Origin: Rotaria sordida
Taxonomy: Eukaryota; Rotifera; Eurotatoria; Philodinida; Philodinidae
DNA length: 64,000 bases
Assembly (NCBI GenBank): GCA_905250125.1
Contig: CAJNOL010000046.1
Location: forward strand, 1-64,000
Direction: 5' to 3'
This document shows, in pieces, positions 56,890 through 64,000 of this stretch (the first letter of the stretch is position 1; every line of letters begins with the position of its first letter). The notes beneath the pieces were generated by a model that was not told where the DNA came from, made no database searches, and saw nothing but the letters and a program-made list of their open reading frames with translations. Position numbers and translations under genes: made by a program.

Positions 56890-59800
56890 ATGACCCAATC
56901 ATCCTTTCCTTTTTTATTGTCCTCATCTTCATCTTACCATCGTTTGATCACTTTAATAACAATTTTACTTTTAAATCCATTGCCCATTATTTATGGTGCA
57001 CCGACAAAAAAAGCTACCAATGATGTAACGGCAATACAACGACAAAAACGGCAAAGTATTTCCAATGATGAGGATGGCATAAATTTAAATGATTCAAATG
57101 AATATCTTATTTCACCTGAACCAGATATCAATTTTGACGGATTATTAGGTTTGAAAATTCTTCTTTTTTTTGTTTTTTAAAGATATATATGTATGTATAA
57201 ATTTATTTCTAAATAGGTTGCAAATATGATACAAATCTGTGTAATCAAAATGAAGCTTGTTACGATGGTAAGTTTTATTTATAGAACATATTTAAAAATT
57301 TATCAATGAAATAATAATATCTTCTCTATGCTCAGATTCTCGAAGTTTTTTTTTTTCATTAGATTGATAAACTACATAGTATTGTAAATTAAAAGTTTTT
57401 AAAAATTTAGAAATTTATGACATATCAAACCATGTGAAACACGATTATCTAAAGTTTTTGAAATTTTCTTTTATCAGGAATCTAAATATCGCTGTTTTAT
57501 TGAGCTCCACTACATTTCCAAGTATAACTGCAGGATACTAAATTCAAAATCAGTAATTAGGAAAATATTACAAAGTTATAAATTAACATTGATTAAAATA
57601 AGATTGATTTGTTTTTTTCTAACTTACATAGGAATATTATAAAAATTGTTCCACAAAAAAACAAAAAAGAATCATTTGATTTTGGTTTTTTTTCTTTTTG
57701 TATAGATGATCTCTTTGGACAATGTTGGAATGGTGAAGGATCAGCAGGTTCAGCATTAAAATTACCAGCCGGTGTTGATGGACTTACCGATGATAAATTG
57801 ATTGCTATTGAACAAACATTAGATTTTTTAACTCGTTATCATCTTAGTTGGAAAGATTATATGACACAATGTATTCTATCACATATATTATCTGATGAAT
57901 ATGAAATAGATCGTAATCGTTTGGAAATATTTTATGAAGATTGTTTAAATAAAGATAAAGTATTAGATGAATTAGCAGCTATTCAAGAAGATCATATGTA
58001 TCGTCGTCAATTAGGATTGTATCGTCAAAATAAAAGTAAATATTAAAATTTGTATTATTTTCTTGTCTTTTCTTTTTTTTTAAAAAATCTTTTGAACTTT
58101 TTAGTTTATTATACCGATCCATATTTTCCATTAACTAAATCGGATAAAACAATGATGCGTCTTGATAATTCATATGGTGGTCCATTATTGATGGAATTTA
58201 TTGAACCAAATGAAATAGATATTGAACAATCTCGTTTATTACCAATGACAAATAAACTTGCACAAGCAATAGCTCAAAAAGTCGAACAAGAAGAAATAAA
58301 AAAATTAAATCAGTTAAACACATATTATATTGATGATGATGATGATGATGATAGTAATGATGAACTTATATTAAACGAACGACCAACAAAATTACTTGAA
58401 GAAGAATCAATAATGAGTAATAAAAATTTCTTTTTGGTTTTTTTTTTGATTTTTGATTTTTGTATTTATAGACGAACCAAGTAAAATATCTGTACATACA
58501 AGTGAAGGTCATCCAGGTTTACTAGAAACATTACAAATAAATAATAATAAACAAGTATTACCATTATTCATGGAAGATACTATGAGTAATGATCTCTTTT
58601 CATGTTACTCTTTTGATATAATACATACATATATATATTTTCCTTGTTATCCTTAGCACGTAAAATTCTAACAAATAATAAGACGACAAATAAAAGTGAT
58701 ACCCAACGTTATTTTGCAGTTGAAACAGCTCAAGGCTACATTATAATCAACCGAGAGTATGGATATGTTCATTTTATTTTCTATTCTATCTTTATATGTA
58801 TAATGTATATATTTATCTGTCGTCTAGCTTTAAAGATGAAATCGAAGGAGCTCGATTATTATCACTTTTAGCACAAATCAATTCATGGCCAGCAGCTATT
58901 TTTACTGAACTTAAGTATGAAAATAAATTCTTTTTTTTTTAATCAATTATTACATAAATATTTTATTTTATTTTAAAGTGCTGACCATCGTATATTAACA
59001 TTTCATGTTTTGGATAATGCTTATCAAATAAATGCAAGCAATGTTGCTAGTGCAGCTTGTTAGTGTATAGCTTCTTTTTTTTTTCTAAGAATTAATTAGG
59101 TCAATTTGGAAACAGAAAACAAGAAAATATTCTCATATTTAAATAAGCATATGTGTTCGTCATCAATATTGTAGTAGTAATATATCATTTGTTGACTACT
59201 TATAATATAGCATACAAAACTGAGAATTTTTTTTTCCGCCTACAAACCAAAGAACACGTCGACGTATAGACTAATTGATAGGTTTATTTATGAGGAATAA
59301 ATATATATATGGAAGTCAGGATTGTTTAAATACTAATTTTGTTCCTTTTTTTTTCTACTTTTATCTATCTGATTATAACTTCTAAGATTATTCAATGGAT
59401 TTATAATTAAATATAATTTTGAAAATAGAAAAAAGGAAACGTTGTTTTGAAAAATAAAATTTCTTTTTGTTGATGTGTTCTCATTGTCATTTTTATATGC
59501 TGATCCATTTATCGCCATTTGTATGTTCGTCATCTATCATTTAAAAATATTATCTGCTCAATTTCATTATTTCTTTTTTGTCTTTTGTCTCTTCTTTTTG
59601 TTTTTTATATTCAAAATAATAGACAGATAACATCATCCTTTATCGATTTCTTTTCTTCTATATTTTTTTTGACAGATTCCATAATGAAATTAACTCTCGA
59701 GAGACAATTTTAAAGTTGAGCAAGAAGAAAAAAAATATGACGTTAACCAGAATAATCATATGTTGATCAAATTTAATATTATAGAGATAGAAAAAAACAG

Positions 59801-60085
59801 AAAAATATAAAGACGAAAGAAATTCTATTTCATTTATTTTATTTTCTTTATTTTAGTAAACAATCAAAAAAGTATTGAAAATCAATTGGGCATTCATGTA
59901 ACTGATTCTGGCATTGGCAATCCTAGACGAGTAAGAGATAGAGAAATAAATAGGAAAATATGCAAATGTAAAACTAGATGAGATGAAGAATAATCAGAAA
60001 ATATAACAAGCACGTTTATTATTTTTTTTTTGTTCCTAGATCGACACAGTGAGTGCTACACACATATACGAACATATAAGAAAGG

Positions 60086-60125
<40 letters not shown>

Positions 60126-63100
60126 GGAAGACATAAGAAATATTATCTGACTATTGTGTAGTATGTCGATGTTGGCTCTACTAGTGGCTAGTGATTGCAA
60201 TTAGAACATGCCTTGAGGCTCAAAGTCGATACTTGACTCTCTTTCTCTCTTATACAGGCGCAACAAATCGAGATTCATCATATTTACTATCAAAACGAAT
60301 ACAATGATAATATGAGCCTAAGATACACATATAGACATTGCAGGATAATCTATAAATGATGAATGTTATTTCTTAATACTATGTTACATTGAGCAGTAAT
60401 ACATCAGATTTTTTTTTTCTTTCACTATTGTTCAAAATGATAACGATACAAACAAAAACTAGAAAAAAAGGAGGAAGGACTGTTTTTCATTCTTCTTTTT
60501 CTTCTTCTTCTTTCTTCTTTCAAGTAAAAATAAGAGATAGAATCGTATCTCATTCTGTTTTTTTTTCTTGCTTCGTTCCTTTTTATTATGCTAAGAATAG
60601 ATTGCTTATCATCTGACTATGTTAAATATTATACTAACACCGCATTTCCTGTTTGCATCTATCTTTTCCGGTAAGTTAATGAAAATTGATCTTTGATTTC
60701 TGTTCTATTTTACTATAGTATGACGAATATTAGAATTTAGAATACTTGGTTATACATGTGTTGTTTCTTTTTTTCAAAGACAATTTCTTGCTCAAATTCT
60801 AATTAAGTAGTAAAATAAATTTGTAAAATTTATATACATAATATCGAAATTTTTTTTGCTAAAAATGTTTTGACAATCAAACAAAACAAAACATTTCTCA
60901 AATAAGAATTATCCACTAAAGCAGAAACTTTAGAATAAAAGATTAAAGTTTTTGTAAAATCGATAATGTTCATAGTTTTTACAATATAAAACTTACTGTA
61001 ATGTATTTGTTATCGTTATCTATAAATTCCTGTTTCTTATAAATAGAAAGCATACTTAACGACATTTAGAACTCGATAATCTACTAGAACGTACCGAGCA
61101 TTTTTTATCTCTGTGTATTTTGTTTTTTAAGTCATGTCATTTAAATCCATTTATCAACATATAACCTTTTATAGTTTTATCGATGACATATTTTTATCTA
61201 TTTATTCATTTGTTTCTTTTATGAATATTGACAATTCAAATCTATAATGTACATTTCAGCCACAATTGAAAATTATATAATATTAGATTTATTATTAAAA
61301 AACTTAATTTATTTTCATTGTCATTAGTTTCAAAAATATAAACACTACTACTCTTCTGCATATTTAGCTTTCATTTTTTTGTTCAATGTCTCTTAATGTA
61401 TATACGTTCTACAAGAAATAGATCGATGAAACATAGAGAATATCTATTGAATTTTTCTTAATTTTGATGTGCGTGTGTGTTTGTCGGTGTGACTTTTCCG
61501 TAGATCTGTGCATGAGCGGGTACGTTAACAAAGATCGAGCATCCATTAGATTCACACGCGAATGCATGCATAATTGATAATTCTTCTCTACTACTTTGCG
61601 TCAACCTTAATTTTAGCAAGCAACTTACTAATACAAAAGCTCAATTGATGAAGAAAAAAAAATCGGAGAAAAATTGTTTTATTTCATCTGTCTCGCTTTT
61701 TTCTTCTTCTTCTTCTTCTTCTCTTTACCGTTAGTATAATTAGATGACGCATTTATATGCTAAGATAAAAGAAGCCGTTGAAAACAGTTAATCATATTAT
61801 TCATATATAGAGAAAAAAATTCAAAAATGTAAGAGTAAGCAAACAAAATAAAAAGTGTTGAATATGATCACATTTAATATTACAACAAAAAAAAAGAAGA
61901 AAGATGTCTTCCTCTCTTTTTTTTTCGTAAGGAATTATTAATGAAAAGTGTCTTAGAAAATCTAGTTATAAAAGACGGAAAGAAAAGAAAATGGAAGATA
62001 GAAGAAGAAAAAATTATTATAATTGTCATAAAAAAAAAGAAGAAGTAACTTAGTTGTCTTGATTCATTATTTACAGGGTAGTCAATTATCAGTTGAACGA
62101 CAAAATGGTTCACAATGGGCATTTGTTGCAGCGGCTATTTGTGTTATGGTACTTCTTATTATGGGTGCATTTGCTTTCCTATATTTTATTAAACGTAATG
62201 ATCGTATTCGAAATAAACTTGCTGAAATAACACATATAAGAGGTTTATCAACAAATTATTATCAAGTAAATGAATTTATTTATTTAGAAAAGAAAATTTT
62301 TAATTATTATTATTATTTTTTTTTTCTAAAGGATTTATGTCGACAACGAATGCAAGCACAACCAACAGGTAGTAAATCACCTGATATACATAAGGCTCAG
62401 CAAGTACCACCATCAAGTACAGGAGCAACAACAGTATCAGGTACTAGTCATGTTAAACATAATAGTGAAGGTTCATCAACTCGAAGTTCAACATCATCAT
62501 GGTTAGAAAATTTTCTTTATTATATTAAATATATTCTTTGATTTTTCTTTCGTTCTTTTAATTCATTTTAGGAGTGAAGAACCTGTAGCTCCAGTTAATA
62601 TGGACATCATGACTGGACATCTGATTTTAGTATAAAAATTTAATTTCGTTTTTTTTTTGTTTTTTGATTTTTATAAATTTCATTTTTTAGTCCTATATGG
62701 AAGATCATCTACGTAATCGACATCGTTTAGAAGCTGAATGGCAAGCATTATGTACAGATGAAGCAAGTGAAGAACGAGTATCATGTGCTGTTGCAGTTTC
62801 AGAATCAAATGCCAATAAAAATCGATATATTGATTGTATACCATGTAAGTTCAACTAGTTAACTTGTGACCTACTAATTAGAATGATGATAAATGCATGT
62901 AGACATATACATCAATTGACATTTATTTGCACTTATTTTCAATTGTCATTGCTTTTTATCCTGTTTTTTTTTTATTATATGTGTTTTTCATCAATGCCGC
63001 CTTCAGTGGGTCACACATGTTAAGCATAACTATCTGAAAAGATTTCTTTCATATTTATATCTATCTATCTATCTATCTATCTCTTTCTCTATATGTGGAT

Positions 63101-64000
63101 AGATGAATATAAAATGAGTTAACTAAGAGAATAGAATAAGAAATAGAAGAAAAGAAAGGTAAATGTTAGTTCCGCTCGTCTTTCTTTTCTCATTACTGTT
63201 AATTAGAAGTGAGAATCGAAATTTGAGCTGTATAACTCCTACTCATTTCCTTTTTTCCATGCATGCACAAGAAGTGCTACATTGTGCATGAAGTGCTCAC
63301 ATCGTCTTAGGATTCAAATTGACATGTCATTATTATCATCATCATCATCATCATTTTTGCTTCATCAAAGAAAACAAACACATTTATATTTAAACTATCT
63401 TCTTTTTTTTTTCTTATAAAGATGATCATGCCCGTATTCGACTTGCCAACAATGGCGATGATGATTATATCAATGCAAGTCCAATCGTAAGTATTTTATT
63501 TATAAAAACAAATAAATGAATCTATTTTCTTATTATTAGACTGATTCTGATCCAAAATGCAAATATATTGCTACACAAGGTCCAATGCCAAATACAACAA
63601 ATGCATTTTGGCAAATGGTTTGGGAACAAGGATCGTGTGTCATTGTAGCATTGACTCGACCGAGTAATATAATAAGTTTATTTTTGTTATTTAAACATTT
63701 TATAATTATTTATTATTTTGTTTTTTCTTAGTTGAAAATGGTATTACTATGTGTCATCATTATTGGCCAATCGAAGGTTCAGCACGATTTAACGATTTTG
63801 AAGTATAAGACAAAAAAAAAAAACAGAAGAAAAATTTTTTAAATAGAAAAAAAAAAACTTTATTGTTTATTTTTTCAACAGGTCAATCTTGTTTCAGAAC
63901 ATATATGGTCCGATGATTATTTAGTTCGAAGTTTTTATTTAAAAAATGTTCAAACAATGGAAACACGTACTGTAACACAATTTCACTTTTTAACATGGGG
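56890..64000 (+). CDS. PTPRN: IA-2/PTPRN receptor-type pseudo-phosphatase (5' part)
   Basis: Seventeen exons are followed before the window ends (56890-57148, 57217-57267, 57706-58035, 58105-58416, 58472-58585, 58657-58756, 58828-58914, 58979-59058, 59857-59930, 62077-62265, 62332-62501, 62572-62629, 62691-62844, 63422-63486, 63540-63663, 63732-63802, 63882 onward), 785 codons with consistent phase. IA-2 proteins sit in dense-core secretory vesicle membranes and regulate neuroendocrine secretion. Visible in order: a signal peptide ending near IIYGAP, an RQKR dibasic site, an RESP18-like cysteine region ([20 protein letters not shown], then GQCW), an acidic linker with DDDDDDD, the luminal SEA-like domain ([27 protein letters not shown]), the membrane span ([20 protein letters not shown]), DLCRQRM, the [21 protein letters not shown] juxtamembrane block, and the first half of the PTP fold ([45 protein letters not shown]). 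The active-site loop lies beyond the edge, so catalytic status cannot be judged. PTPRN versus PTPRN2 cannot be separated in an invertebrate. Confidence 0.95.
59931..62076. other. Long PTPRN intron 9
   Basis: 2.1 kb intron just before the exon coding the membrane span. It contains the (GA)n array at 60091-60118 and oligo-T/CTT tracts. No coding exon was recognised and no paired inverted repeat was noticed. Confidence 0.6.
60091..60118. repeat. (GA)n microsatellite
   Basis: Fourteen uninterrupted GA units inside the long PTPRN intron. Confidence 0.9.
63060..63082. repeat. (CTAT)n microsatellite
   Basis: About five to six tandem CTAT units in the PTPRN intron 62845-63421, followed by a CT-rich tail. 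Confidence 0.85.

Noticed and set aside
1-64000. Bacterial or viral origin of any segment
   Set aside because: All recognised genes are intron-bearing animal genes or share their codon use; no operons, Shine-Dalgarno patterns or viral proteins were seen.

Overview
The window is AT-rich animal nuclear DNA with many short GT-AG introns (typically 50-65 bp). Twelve protein-coding genes can be followed, one of them cut by the right edge. I infer a bdelloid rotifer. The gene set is clearly metazoan: troponin T, KIF3A, an NCoR/SMRT corepressor and the IA-2/PTPRN receptor. A single-exon TPR protein carries what looks like a decayed ADP-ribosyltransferase domain, a combination I associate with bdelloids, and the genes are compact. 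This assignment is an inference, not proven by the sequence.

Layout. Positions 1-12457 are almost all minus strand. An orphan membrane protein (+, 1303-1971) is followed by troponin T (2127-3298, start codon assembled across an intron), a proline-rich orphan (3783-4340), two tandem PHPT1/Janus-type phosphohistidine phosphatase paralogues (4661-5117, 6074-7111) and kinesin-2 KIF3A (7287-12457, 17 coding exons, 689 aa). From 13108 to 25511 lies one 30-exon gene for an NCoR/SMRTER corepressor of about 1956 aa, also on the minus strand. After 4.1 kb without genes comes the TPR protein (29662-31689, minus).

The right half is mostly plus strand: a clan-3-like cytochrome P450 (36156-39169), an LRR transmembrane receptor (42587-44932), a 144-aa orphan (45616-47594), HYLS1 (47707-49084, minus, tail-to-tail with the orphan), RPAP3 (52353-53858) and the first 785 residues of PTPRN/IA-2 (56890 to the edge). 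KIF3A (intraflagellar transport motor) and HYLS1 (centriole/cilium assembly) are both ciliary genes, but nothing suggests a functional cluster. There are no operons.

The most unusual content is non-coding. Several long introns and intergenic spacers are filled by 0.3-0.85 kb fold-back elements: imperfect inverted repeats whose arms span most of the element (6195-6784, 11515-12210, 13755-14565, 24315-24590, 28005-28602, 50985-51830). The P450 intron holds a sequence with the end structures of a non-autonomous Helitron, containing a degenerate minisatellite. A 277-bp element with 15-bp terminal inverted repeats and TTAA flanks at 35170-35446 looks like a piggyBac-derived MITE. No rRNA, tRNA, CRISPR array or bacterial-type feature was seen. 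Exon boundaries were set by eye from GT-AG rules, reading phase and protein-family continuity.
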